Origin: an uncultured Opitutia bacterium
GTDB lineage: Bacteria; Verrucomicrobiota; Verrucomicrobiia; Opitutales; Opitutaceae
Direction: 5' to 3'
Assembly: GCA_903872425.1 (NCBI GenBank)
Contig: CAIQKQ010000201.1
Location: 1 to 47,996, forward strand
Length of the DNA stretch: 47,996 nt
Position 1 is the stretch's first letter, and each line of letters begins with the position of its first letter. A program made the position numbers and the translations under genes. Of this stretch, positions 7,884 to 16,469 are shown piece after piece. Below the pieces are notes generated by a model. The model had not been told where the DNA came from. It worked only from the letters and a program-made list of their open reading frames with translations, and did not search any database.

Positions 7884-8684
7884 ATGAGCCTCCGGTTTTG
7901 CATCCTCGGCAGCGGCAGCGCGGGCAATTGCGCGTTCCTGCAGACCGATGGTGCGCGCATCTTGGTGGACGCTGGCTTTTCGGCCCGCCGACTCGGCGAG
8001 CTGCTCGCCACCATTGGCGAGTCGCTGGAACGCATCGACGCGATCTTCCTTACGCACGAACACAACGACCACGCGGCGGGCGTAAGCGGCTTAAAAAAAT
8101 TTCCGCACATCCGCGTCTTCGCCAATGCCGCCACGATGCGCGCGGTGCAGGACGGGCTTGGCCACCAGCCGGTGTGGTCGATCTTCGAGACCGGCGCGCG
8201 TTTCACGTTTCGCGACCTCGAGGTGCGTAGCTTCACCGTGCCGCACGACGCGCAGGAGCCGGTGGGCTTCACCTTCGCGACCGGCCACGAGGGCGATTTG
8301 CTTGCGCCGCGCCGCCGCGTCGCGTGGGTCACTGACCTCGGCCACGCGCCGCAGCACATCCACGAGCAGGTGCGCGATTGCGACGTGCTCGCCGTCGAGA
8401 GCAACCACTGTCCGCAGCTCCTCCAGGCCGACACCAAGCGCCCGTGGTCCACGAAGCAGCGCATCGCCGGCCGCCATGGCCACCTTTCCAACGAGGGCGC
8501 GCGCACGTTGCTTGAAGCCGTCGCGAGCCCGCGTTGGCGGCACGTTTTCCTCACGCACCTCTCGCGCGACTGTAATAGTCTCGCCGCCGTCGAGGCCGCC
8601 ATCGCCGGCCTGCGCTCGCGGCTGGCGTGTGAGTTCTCGATCGTCGCCCCCGGCATGGGCGCGCCGATGGTCGAGCTAACGTGA
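7884..8684 (+). CDS. WalJ/YycJ-like metallo-beta-lactamase-fold hydrolase
   Basis: Probable metal-dependent phosphodiesterase or nuclease of 266 residues. It has the family opening ILGSGSAGNCAFL, the metal-binding THEHNDHAAGV (about residues 57-67), a second metal site in VTDLGHAP, the segment ESNHCPQLL and the C-terminal GRHGHLSNEGA and FLTHLSRDCN. These are the marks of the YycJ/WalJ group, whose B. subtilis member is linked to cell-wall regulation and DNA repair; the substrate here is unknown. The ATG at 7884 fits the conserved start. The next gene on the same strand begins about 115 bases later, so a shared transcript is possible. Confidence 0.88.
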   Translation: MSLRFCILGSGSAGNCAFLQTDGARILVDAGFSARRLGELLATIGESLERIDAIFLTHEHNDHAAGVSGLKKFPHIRVFANAATMRAVQDGLGHQPVWSIFETGARFTFRDLEVRSFTVPHDAQEPVGFTFATGHEGDLLAPRRRVAWVTDLGHAPQHIHEQVRDCDVLAVESNHCPQLLQADTKRPWSTKQRIAGRHGHLSNEGARTLLEAVASPRWRHVFLTHLSRDCNSLAAVEAAIAGLRSRLACEFSIVAPGMGAPMVELT

Positions 8685-8801
8685 GGCCCGCCCGGTTCCC
8701 CTCCGTTTCTCTTGCAATTGGGTCTGTGTTCTCGGCGCGAGCTGAGGTGGCAAAAATTAGTGTGGCCACCTCGCCCGGAAACCTGCGAGTGTGACCTTCT
8801 C

Positions 8802-9290
8802 ATGAACCCTGTTCTCAAGCTGCTTCTCGAAGGCGGGAGTCTCACGACCGCGCAAATCGCGCAGGTCGCGGGCCTGTCTGTCGCCCAAGTTGAACAGCAC
8901 CTGGAACAGTTGAAGAAAGATAAAATCTTCCTCGGCTGGCATCCGGTGCTCGATCTCTCCCGGGAGGCCGCCGCTGCTGCCGCCGTGCGCGCGGTCATCG
9001 AGGTCAAGGTCACGCCGGAACGCGGCGGGGGGTTCAACCGGCTCGCAGAGCGCATCGCGCGCTTCGATGAGGTCGAGTCCTGTTACTTGATGTCGGGCGG
9101 TTTCGACCTCTTGGTGTTTGTGCGGCAGCCGTCGTTGCAAAAAGTTGCGGCGTTTGTGTCGGAGCGGCTTTCGACCATCGAGGGCGTGCTCTCGACTTCA
9201 ACCCATTTTATGCTGCGTTGCTACAAGGAGCAGGGCTTCCTGCTCGACGGTGGCGACGCGCCCAGCACCCGCCTCAACGTCGCGCCCTGA
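8802..9290 (+). CDS. Lrp/AsnC-family transcriptional regulator
   Basis: Regulator of 162 residues. An N-terminal winged helix-turn-helix is seen at about residues 13-40 (SLTTAQIAQVAGLSVAQVEQHL), followed by an alpha-beta RAM-type sensing domain (AVIEVKVTP, VESCYLMSGGFDLLVFV, STSTHFMLRCY). Such proteins usually bind an amino acid and regulate nearby metabolic genes. The ATG at 8802 was chosen because the HTH begins soon after; the longer frame starts with TTG and adds unrelated residues. It lies directly before a class I aminotransferase, as B. subtilis alaR precedes alaT, which suggests it controls that gene. An inverted-repeat element lies between the two. Confidence 0.85.
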   Translation: MNPVLKLLLEGGSLTTAQIAQVAGLSVAQVEQHLEQLKKDKIFLGWHPVLDLSREAAAAAAVRAVIEVKVTPERGGGFNRLAERIARFDEVESCYLMSGGFDLLVFVRQPSLQKVAAFVSERLSTIEGVLSTSTHFMLRCYKEQGFLLDGGDAPSTRLNVAP

Positions 9291-9320
9291 CCCACCCCTC
9301 CATTTCATCCTGATTTTAAA

Positions 9321-9519
9321 CACGGATGAATACGGATGGACACGAATCAGCCTCCGATATTTAATGGCCACAAAAAACACAAAGGGTCTGTTGGCGGATG
9401 AACCTCTCATGGCGCCTATGGGCGCGTGGAAGTTTTTCGCCGAAAATCTCGACAATTTTTGTGCTCTTCGGGGTCAGCCTTGTCTTGGTCTGATTCGTGT
9501 TAATCCGTGAAATCCGTGG
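9321..9519. repeat. Intergenic element with 30-base imperfect terminal inverted repeats
   Basis: The left arm (9321-9350, cacggatgaa...cacgaatcag) and right arm (9490-9519) are inverted copies sharing CACGGAT, ACGGAT and ACACGAATCAG blocks with small differences. The arms flank about 140 bases that include ggccacaaaaaacacaaag. No transposase or other frame is present. The element fits a nonautonomous MITE or REP-like repeat; near-identical 'cacggattaacacgaat' motifs are familiar to me from intergenic DNA of several environmental phyla. It sits between the Lrp-type regulator and the aminotransferase, ending 13 bases before the latter's ATG. Confidence 0.65.
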
Positions 9520-9532
9520 TCTACACCTCCCC

Positions 9533-10708
9533 ATGAATCCCTCCGATTACATCGCCCGCCATGTCGCCGGGCTCCCCAAGAGCGGCATCCGCGATTTCTT
9601 CGAGCTCGTCGCCAAGCTGAAAGGTCAGGACGTGATCTCGCTTGGCGTGGGCGAGCCCGACTTCGTCACGCCGTGGCATATCCGCGAGGCGGCGATCTAC
9701 GCCCTGGAAAAAGGCAAGACCTACTACACGTCCAATCTCGGTCTCATCGAGCTGCGCCGCGCGATCTCGACCTATGTGGAACAGCACTTCGGCATCAGTT
9801 ACCGGCCCGAGGATCAGGTTATAGTGACGGTCGGCGTGAGCGAGGCGCTTGATCTCGCGTGCCGGGCGTTCATCAACCCCGGCGACAAGGTGATGTTTCA
9901 CCAGCCTTGCTATGTCTCTTACTCGCCGAGCGTCGTGCTCGCGCACGGCTCCGCCATCGCGGTGCCGACCTACGCAAAGGACAATTTTGCGCTGACTGCA
10001 GAGGCGCTGCGCGCCGCATGGCAGCCGGGCGCACGACTGCTCATGCTCAACCTGCCGTGCAATCCCACGGGCGGCACCTGCACCCGCGAGCAGTTGGAGA
10101 AAATTGCCGAATTCGCCCGCGAGAAGGACCTGCTCGTGCTCACCGATGAGATTTACTCGGAGCTCACTTTTGAAGGTACGCACGCCAGCATAGCCAGCCT
10201 GCCCGGCATGGCGGAGCGGACCATTTTCCTGCACGGCTTCTCGAAGGCGTTTGCGATGACCGGTTGGCGCATCGGCTACGCGTGCGGCCCGGTCGTGCTG
10301 ATTGACGCGATGATGAAGGTACACCAATACTCTATGCTCTGCGCCTCGATCATCGCGCAGGAGGCGGCGCTGGAGGCGTTGTTGCGCGGCTGGGACAGCG
10401 TGCTCAAGATGCGCGAGCAATACCACCGCCGCCGCGACTTGATCGTGCGCCGCTTTAACGAGATCGGGCTCAAGTGCCACTCGCCGCGGGGGAGCTTCTA
10501 CGCGTTTCCCGATGTGACCGTAACCGGCCTCACGGAGAAGGACTTTGCTACCAACCTACTCACGTCGCAAAAAGTAGCCGTGGTGCCGGGCATCGCGTTC
10601 GGCGAAAACGGCAAGGGCCACGTCCGCGCCTGCTTCGCCACCAGCTACGAGCAGCTCATCGTCGCCTGCGACCGGATCGAGCGGTTCGTGCAAGGCGCCA
10701 AAAAATAG
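9533..10708 (+). CDS. PLP-dependent class I/II aminotransferase
   Basis: Fold-type I aminotransferase of 391 residues. The cofactor lysine is K238 in HGFSKAFAMTGWRIGY; other marks are GVGEPDF near the start, the PLP-phosphate segment VGVSEAL, NLPCNPTGGTC with the pyridine-contacting Asn, and TDEIYSELTF with the Asp that binds the PLP nitrogen. The substrate cannot be assigned by eye: aspartate, alanine and aromatic or methionine aminotransferases share these motifs. The preceding Lrp/AsnC gene makes an alanine-type (AlaT-like) role attractive. The ATG at 9533 follows the inverted-repeat element directly, so the element may carry or disturb its 5' leader. Confidence 0.9.
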   Translation: MNPSDYIARHVAGLPKSGIRDFFELVAKLKGQDVISLGVGEPDFVTPWHIREAAIYALEKGKTYYTSNLGLIELRRAISTYVEQHFGISYRPEDQVIVTVGVSEALDLACRAFINPGDKVMFHQPCYVSYSPSVVLAHGSAIAVPTYAKDNFALTAEALRAAWQPGARLLMLNLPCNPTGGTCTREQLEKIAEFAREKDLLVLTDEIYSELTFEGTHASIASLPGMAERTIFLHGFSKAFAMTGWRIGYACGPVVLIDAMMKVHQYSMLCASIIAQEAALEALLRGWDSVLKMREQYHRRRDLIVRRFNEIGLKCHSPRGSFYAFPDVTVTGLTEKDFATNLLTSQKVAVVPGIAFGENGKGHVRACFATSYEQLIVACDRIERFVQGAKK

Positions 10709-10791
10709 GTGCACGCCAGGATCGATACGGCGGCAAACGAAAGGTATTTCTTCCTTTGCGCCCTTGGCATCCTTCGCGTGAGATAAAAATC

Positions 10792-12324
10792 ATGAACCGC
10801 ACCGTCGCCATCGTCGGCCGACCCAACGTCGGCAAGAGCCGCCTTTTCAATCGGCTCGCGCGGAAGCGCATATCCATCGTCCACGACCAGCCGGGCGTCA
10901 CGCGCGACGTGATCTCTGCTGAGATCGCCGACGGCACCTACACGCTGCTCGATACCGGTGGCATCGGCTATAAGGGGCTCGACACGCCGGCCGCGCTCAC
11001 AAAGGCGTCGGAGGTGCAGGTGGACTTCGCGATCGAGGCGGCCGGGCTCATTCTTTTCGTCGTCGACGGACTCGGTGGCATGACCTCGCTCGACGAGAAG
11101 ATCGCCGCGCGGCTCCGCAAGGCAAAGAAGCCTGTGCGTCTCGTCGTCAACAAGGCCGACTTTGACGACACCAAGGTAGACCTTGCCGCCGCCTACCGCC
11201 TCGGCCTCGGCGAGCCGTTGCTCGTCTCCGCCGAACACGGCACGGGCGAGACGGAGCTGCGCCAGGCCATACTCGCCGCGCTCGGCCCCGTGCCGGGCAG
11301 CGATGCCGACGTTGCGGCCAGCGCCACCGCGAAGACGGCGGCCAGCCCGCTCTGCGTCTGCTTCATCGGCCGGCCCAACGTCGGCAAGTCCTCCCTCAGC
11401 AACCGCCTCCTCCAAAGCGACCGCCTGATCGTCAGCCCCGTACCCGGTACGACGCGCGACTCGGTCGAACTGCCATTCGATTTTCGCGGCCGCGACGGCA
11501 ATCTTTATCCGTTTCGATTGATTGATACCGCCGGCCTCAAGGCCGCGACCAAGCTCGCGTCACCGGTCGAGTATTTTTCCCGGCTGCGCTCGCTCGATGC
11601 GATCAAACAGACAGACGTGGTGTTCCTCGTGCTTGATGGTGTGGAGGGCGTCACGCAGCAGGACAAGGCCATCGCCGGCGAGGCCATCAAGGAGCGCAAG
11701 CCCATTGTGGTGGTTGTCAATAAATGGGATCTGGTGAAGAAATCGTTCAAGGCCGACGGCGGGTTCGAGCCCTACAAGAGCGAGCGCGATTACCGTGAGA
11801 AATACGAGCATGCGCTCTTCGAGCGGCTGTATTTCACGCCAGGCGCGCCGCTGATTTTCGTCTCAGCGATGAGCGGCTACGAGGTGGATCGGATGCTCAA
11901 CTCCGCCGTGAAGCTCCACCGGATGCTCGACACGAAACTCTCCACGGCGAAGCTTAACAAGACCATCGGCTATCTCGCCGAGCGCACGCCGCCGCCATCG
12001 ATTGGCGGAAAACGTTTTCGCATCTACTATGCTACGCAGACGGGCAATCGCCCGTTTCGCATCAAAGTATTTTGCAACCGTGAGGACAAGCTGCCCGAGA
12101 GCTACCGGCGCTACCTCGAGGCCGGGTTGGTCGAGGAGTTCGGGCTGAACGGCTGCCCGATTTATTTCGACCTTGTCGGCAAGGAGAAGCCGGAGCCGGG
12201 GATGTCCTTCAGCGCGCTGCGTGAGGCACAAGAGAAGGCGCGGCACATCGCACCGGTCCCTAAGTGGAAAAAACGCGAAGGCGCGGCAGGGCAACTTTCC
12301 TCCCATGAAACCATCGAAGACTGA
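10792..12324 (+). CDS. der: Ribosome assembly GTPase Der (EngA)
   Basis: Two tandem GTPase domains followed by a KH-like domain, 510 residues, required for 50S subunit maturation. Both domains start with a GRPNVGKS P-loop (near residues 9 and 189), with switch motifs DTGG and DTAG and the specificity motifs NKAD and NKWD. The C-terminal KH-like part includes KRFRIYYATQTG and a conserved YRRYLE segment. The ATG at 10792 gives the standard start MNRTVAIVGRPN. The last 20 bases overlap the next gene, so the two are probably translationally coupled. Confidence 0.96.
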   Translation: MNRTVAIVGRPNVGKSRLFNRLARKRISIVHDQPGVTRDVISAEIADGTYTLLDTGGIGYKGLDTPAALTKASEVQVDFAIEAAGLILFVVDGLGGMTSLDEKIAARLRKAKKPVRLVVNKADFDDTKVDLAAAYRLGLGEPLLVSAEHGTGETELRQAILAALGPVPGSDADVAASATAKTAASPLCVCFIGRPNVGKSSLSNRLLQSDRLIVSPVPGTTRDSVELPFDFRGRDGNLYPFRLIDTAGLKAATKLASPVEYFSRLRSLDAIKQTDVVFLVLDGVEGVTQQDKAIAGEAIKERKPIVVVVNKWDLVKKSFKADGGFEPYKSERDYREKYEHALFERLYFTPGAPLIFVSAMSGYEVDRMLNSAVKLHRMLDTKLSTAKLNKTIGYLAERTPPPSIGGKRFRIYYATQTGNRPFRIKVFCNREDKLPESYRRYLEAGLVEEFGLNGCPIYFDLVGKEKPEPGMSFSALREAQEKARHIAPVPKWKKREGAAGQLSSHETIED

Positions 12325-13219
12325 CCATCAAGGCGACGAGGCACTCGTCCTCGCCACCCCGAAACTGGAGCTGGTCGTGACGACCTCCGTCGGGCCGCGG
12401 GTGAGGTCGTTCCGCTCGCGCGCTGGCCGCGTGGGCAACGTGTTTCTCGAGCTGCCCGCCGACGAGAAACGCTCGCTGGGCTACCTGCTCCGCGGCGGCC
12501 ACCGTCTCTGGCACTCACCCGAAGACGCCGTCCGCACTTACCAGCCCGACGACGAGCCGCTCGACGTGAAATTTCTGCCCGAGGGTGTCGCACTCACACA
12601 ACCCGTCGAGGCGCGGACGGGTATGCAGAAAGGGATGAAGATCGAATTGCCCAGCGATCGCGTCGTAAAAGTCACCCACACGCTCAAGAATTGCGGCCTC
12701 TGGCCCGTCGAGTGCGCGCCGTGGGCGCTGACGATGTTGCGCGCCGACGGCTACGGCGTCGTGCCCCTGCTGCCCAAGGGCAACCACGCGGCAGGCGATT
12801 TTCTGCCGACCTACGCGATGGTGCCATGGTCGTTCACCGACCTGTCGCCGCCGGTCTGGAAATTTGGCCGCAACTTCGTCGGCGTGGATGTCGCTAAGGC
12901 TAAATCCGCGCAAAAAATCGGCCTCACCAACTATCCCGGCTGGTCGGCCTGCTGGATCGACGGCGTGACCTTCGTGAAATACGCGCCGGTCGTGCACGGG
13001 GCGGCCTACCCCGACCTCGGATGCGCGTTCGAGACGTTCACCAACGGTCATGTGTTGGAGTTGGAGACGCTCGGCGCACTCGCCAAGATCGCGCCCGGCA
13101 AAACGGTCACTCACGTTGAGTGGTGGACGATTCTTGAAGGCCTGCCGAAACCCGATAGCGATGCCGTGTTCGAGAAGAAACTCGTACCTGCCGTCGCCCG
13201 GTGGCTGAAGACCATATAG
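12305..13219 (+). CDS. DUF4380-like protein (galactose-mutarotase-type fold)
   Basis: Protein of 304 residues, function unknown. The block GGHRLWHSPED followed by RTYQPDD (about residues 58-80) and the beta-rich pattern (VVTTSVGPRVRSF near the N-terminus, THTLKNCGLWPVECAPWAL, THVEWWTILEG near the C-terminus) match what I recall of DUF4380, which is related to aldose-epimerase-type carbohydrate-binding folds. A sugar-related role is an inference only. The ATG at 12305 overlaps the last 20 bases of der. A 7-bp hairpin lies just after its stop and before fmt. Confidence 0.75.
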   Translation: MKPSKTDHQGDEALVLATPKLELVVTTSVGPRVRSFRSRAGRVGNVFLELPADEKRSLGYLLRGGHRLWHSPEDAVRTYQPDDEPLDVKFLPEGVALTQPVEARTGMQKGMKIELPSDRVVKVTHTLKNCGLWPVECAPWALTMLRADGYGVVPLLPKGNHAAGDFLPTYAMVPWSFTDLSPPVWKFGRNFVGVDVAKAKSAQKIGLTNYPGWSACWIDGVTFVKYAPVVHGAAYPDLGCAFETFTNGHVLELETLGALAKIAPGKTVTHVEWWTILEGLPKPDSDAVFEKKLVPAVARWLKTI

Positions 13220-13220
13220 G

Positions 13221-13237
13221 CCCGACCGCCGGTCGGG
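13221..13237. promoter_or_regulatory. Short hairpin between the DUF4380-like gene and fmt
   Basis: CCCGACC and GGTCGGG pair around a GCC loop, starting two bases after the upstream stop codon and ending 8 bases before the fmt ATG. It has no T-run, and its position over the fmt ribosome binding region suggests an effect on fmt translation rather than termination. Confidence 0.3.
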
Positions 13238-13245
13238 CGTGCAGC

Positions 13246-14259
13246 ATGAACCCGCCGCTCAAACTTGTTTTTCTCGGCTCTGATGCCATCGCACTGCCGC
13301 TGCTCAACTGGCTGGCCGAAGCAGGTGGCGCGCATGCGCAAGTCGTTGCGGTAATTACGCAGCCAGACCGGCCTGTCGGGCGCGGCCAAAAAATCCAGGC
13401 CAACGCGATCAAAACCTGGGCGCTGGCACATGGCGTGACTGTCTTCCAGCCGGAGAAACTTACCGACGACATCGCTGTCCAGTTGGCTACGCTCGCGCCC
13501 GACGTGGCGCTCGTCATGGCCTACGGCCACATTCTGCGCGACGACTTCATCGCCATCCCGCGTCTTGGCACGCTGAACTTACACACGTCGCTCCTGCCGT
13601 ATTATCGCGGTGCCTCGCCGATACAGACCGCCATTGCCAGTGGCGAATGCGAGACTGGCGTGACGCTCATGCGCATCGTCCGTGAACTCGACGCCGGCCC
13701 GGTCGTCGATGCGGAGCGCGTGACCGTCGCCCCGCATGACACCGCCTCCGAGGTGGAGCAAAAGCTGTCCACCGCTTGCGTTCCGCTGCTCGCGCGTACG
13801 CTACCCCCGCTCGCCGCTGGCACGCTGACGTTCACTCAGCAAGACCACGCCACCGCGACCTATTGCCGTAAATTGGAAAAACCCGATGGTGCGCTCAATT
13901 TCGCCGTCCCCGCGACTGTGCTCGCCGCCCGCATCAACGGTCTCTATCCGTGGCCCGGTTGTGTGGTCGAGATCGCCGGCCAGATGGTTAAGCTCGGTCT
14001 AGCCGACGTGGTTGCCACCGCCCGCACTAGCCCGTTGTGTCCGCCCGGCAACATTCTCGGACACGACCCTGAAGCCCTGCTCGTCAACACTGGCGACGGC
14101 GTGTTGCGCCTATTGCGCCTCCAACGCCCCGGCGGCAAAATGCTTCCGGCCGCCGATTTTCTACGCGGCTTTCCGCTTTTGCCCGGCACGCTGCTTCCCT
14201 CGCGACCGATGCCGGCACTGGTAGGGTCGCGCCCTTTTCCGCGGATGGGACACGCCTAA
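13246..14259 (+). CDS. fmt: Methionyl-tRNA formyltransferase
   Basis: Transfers a formyl group from 10-formyltetrahydrofolate to initiator Met-tRNA, 337 residues. The N-terminal domain begins LVFLGSDAIALPLL and contains TQPDRPVGRG and the signature HTSLLPYYRGASPIQ with the catalytic His and nearby Asp; ELDAGPVV follows. The C-terminal domain (LARINGLYPWPG-like region from about residue 225) is the tRNA-binding OB fold. The ATG at 13246 matches the family start. A tail of about 20 residues after the OB fold is not conserved in the family as I know it. No def gene is adjacent. Confidence 0.94.
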   Translation: MNPPLKLVFLGSDAIALPLLNWLAEAGGAHAQVVAVITQPDRPVGRGQKIQANAIKTWALAHGVTVFQPEKLTDDIAVQLATLAPDVALVMAYGHILRDDFIAIPRLGTLNLHTSLLPYYRGASPIQTAIASGECETGVTLMRIVRELDAGPVVDAERVTVAPHDTASEVEQKLSTACVPLLARTLPPLAAGTLTFTQQDHATATYCRKLEKPDGALNFAVPATVLAARINGLYPWPGCVVEIAGQMVKLGLADVVATARTSPLCPPGNILGHDPEALLVNTGDGVLRLLRLQRPGGKMLPAADFLRGFPLLPGTLLPSRPMPALVGSRPFPRMGHA

Positions 14260-14368
14260 TGGCCTGGATGACTTGCGTCGGATCATGCCAGATTGACCTA
14301 CGCGACCGTCGGCATCCGAAATTGGTTCTCGTTCTCCACCCCAATCTAGTTTTCCTTCACTGGCATCA

Positions 14369-15727
14369 ATGAAGCTCACTGACCTGAACCGTGACGGCGG
14401 CATCGGCGCAAACTCTCTCCTCCTCCAGCTCGGCGACCTCCGCATCCTCGTGGACTGCGGTCTCCACCCCAAGCAGACCGGCCGCCGCGCTACACCCGAT
14501 CTCGCCGCACTCCGCGGCAAGCGGCTCGACCTGATCATCCTAACGCACTGCCATCTCGACCACCTCGGCAGTTTGCCCGTCGTGATGCGCGAGCATCCCG
14601 ACACTCCCGTCGTGATGACGCAGCCTAGCCGCATGCTCGCCGAGCGCATGCTCCATAACTCCGCCAACGTCATGCTCCGCCAGCGTGACGAGGATAACGT
14701 TACCGACTATCCGCTGTTCACCCACGAGGAGTTGGAGCGTATCGCTCCGCGCTTCACCGCACTGCCGTTCGGCCACGCGAAAAAATTCTCCGGGGGCAAA
14801 GACGAAGTCGAGCTCACGTTTCATCCTGCCGGCCACGTCGCCGGTGCGGCGGGCGTCGAGCTGCGCCATAAGCATCGCGGCATTTTCCTCACGGGCGATG
14901 TGCTGTTCGATAATCAGCGAATCTTGTCTGGTGCGAAGTTTCCCGCGGGCAACTTCGACACGCTCATTACCGAGACCACCCGGGGCAATACTGCGCGCGC
15001 CATCAAGCACAGTCGTGCCGACGAAATGGCGCACCTCGTCGCCAGCATCAACGCCACCATTGAGCGCGGCGGCTCATTTTTGCTGCCCGTTTTCGCGCTC
15101 GGCCGGATGCAGGAAATTCTCACCATCGTTGCCGACGCGCGGAAATTTAATCGCCTCATTGAATGCCCCATCTTTGCCAGCGGACTCGGCCTCGACCTCG
15201 CCGACTACTTCGATGAGATCACGCGTAAAACGCGGCAGCTCCAGTTTAGTAAAAGTGTCATCAAGGACCTCCGGCTTAAGCCGCTCCCGCGCCAGCTTAA
15301 ACCCGGCGAAGATCAAAAGCAAAACGCGCTCTACATCGTCAGCTCCGGCATGATGGTTGAGCGCACGCCTAGCTACACACTCGCTTCTGGACTCGTTGGC
15401 CACGCCCGCAACACGGTCGGCTTTGTCGGCTACTGCGACCCCGACACTCCTGGTGGTCAGCTACTCGCGGCGAAGCCCGGCGACGATTTTCTCTTCAAAA
15501 CCGCAAATGTGAAGACGAAGATTAAGGCGAAGATTGAGCGTTTCCACCTCAGCGGCCACGCCGACCGCGAGGAACTGCTGGAGTTTGCCGTGCAGGCGAC
15601 GCCGCGCAGCATTGTTCTGACCCACGGAGACCCGGCTGCACGCAAATGGTTCGCCGAACAACTCGCGGCCAAGGCCCCCGACTCCAAGGTATTCGACCCC
15701 GTGCCGGGGCAGGAATACTTGGTGTAA
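14369..15727 (+). CDS. Metallo-beta-lactamase/beta-CASP ribonuclease-like protein
   Basis: Protein of 452 residues from the CPSF73/Ysh1-like RNA-processing nuclease family. The metal site is THCHLDHLG (about residues 59-67), with PAGHVAGAAG, FLTGDVLFDN, a beta-CASP insert (LLPVFALGRMQE, SSGMM), and the C-terminal LSGHADREEL and LTHGDPAA. All catalytic motifs are present, so it is probably an active endo- or exonuclease; the RNA target is unknown. It lacks the longer C-terminal domain of RNase J. A spacer of about 110 bases separates it from fmt. Confidence 0.88.
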   Translation: MKLTDLNRDGGIGANSLLLQLGDLRILVDCGLHPKQTGRRATPDLAALRGKRLDLIILTHCHLDHLGSLPVVMREHPDTPVVMTQPSRMLAERMLHNSANVMLRQRDEDNVTDYPLFTHEELERIAPRFTALPFGHAKKFSGGKDEVELTFHPAGHVAGAAGVELRHKHRGIFLTGDVLFDNQRILSGAKFPAGNFDTLITETTRGNTARAIKHSRADEMAHLVASINATIERGGSFLLPVFALGRMQEILTIVADARKFNRLIECPIFASGLGLDLADYFDEITRKTRQLQFSKSVIKDLRLKPLPRQLKPGEDQKQNALYIVSSGMMVERTPSYTLASGLVGHARNTVGFVGYCDPDTPGGQLLAAKPGDDFLFKTANVKTKIKAKIERFHLSGHADREELLEFAVQATPRSIVLTHGDPAARKWFAEQLAAKAPDSKVFDPVPGQEYLV

Positions 15728-15861
15728 AGGAGGAAGCCTGCAGCTTGGAAACGGAGGCTGGCCGCTGCGAACAGCTAAACCCGGCTGTGGCTCAATTTTC
15801 CCCGGCCTGCACGGATTTCACCTGACTTACGGACATCCAGCTTCCATGTTTTCCCCCCTGC

Positions 15862-16413
15862 GTGGCCCCCTCGCTTGAAACCACCACCTGCGATCATCCT
15901 TTCCGGCTGCTCTGGCGAATCCGGTGGGCGCTGGCGATTTTCATCGTCGGGCTGGTGCTCAGCGGCGTGACAGCGTTTCCGCTCTTGCACGAGCTGAACT
16001 GGCTCTGCGCGCGGCTCGGCTACGCCGCCGCCGTCCTCCCCGAGGGACACACCGGACTAGCCTACTGGTTACTGCTCATACGTCATGCGCTGGCCGAGGA
16101 GCACGCGCGTTTTCCCTTCCTTGCCTACGGCACAGACTGGCTGGCGTTTGCGCACATCGTCATCGCGTTTTTCTTCGTTGCGCCGCTGCGCGACCCAGTG
16201 CGAAACATCGCCGTGCTGCGCGCCGGCATGGCGGCATGTGTGGCGGTCGTCCCGCTTGCGCTTATCTGCGGTGGTGGTCGCGGCATACCACTCTATTGGC
16301 GGTTGATTGATTGCTCTTTCGGCGTCTTCGGCATCGTACCGTTGTGGCTGGCGTGGCGTTGGACGAAACGGCTGGAAATCTCAGGAAATAATTCAACAAC
16401 CATGAACGCATGA
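15862..16413 (+). CDS. Conserved hypothetical membrane protein
   Basis: Protein of 183 residues with a GTG start at 15862. Four hydrophobic segments are visible, at about residues 22-42 (RWALAIFIVGLVLSGVTAF), 85-105 (DWLAFAHIVIAFFF), 115-135 (AGMAACVAVVPLAL) and 148-165 (FGVFGIVPLWLAW). The loop DWLAFAH and the segment RGIPLYWRLIDCSFG look conserved, and I recall similar uncharacterised proteins from Bacteroidota and Verrucomicrobiota. No catalytic motif is recognised. It converges with the inositol-monophosphatase-type gene. Confidence 0.75.
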   Translation: MAPSLETTTCDHPFRLLWRIRWALAIFIVGLVLSGVTAFPLLHELNWLCARLGYAAAVLPEGHTGLAYWLLLIRHALAEEHARFPFLAYGTDWLAFAHIVIAFFFVAPLRDPVRNIAVLRAGMAACVAVVPLALICGGGRGIPLYWRLIDCSFGVFGIVPLWLAWRWTKRLEISGNNSTTMNA

Positions 16414-16469
16414 GCCTGAAATTCAGTTCTTGGTCTCTTGGTTTCTGAGTTTCTCCCCTGTTTTTTGCT

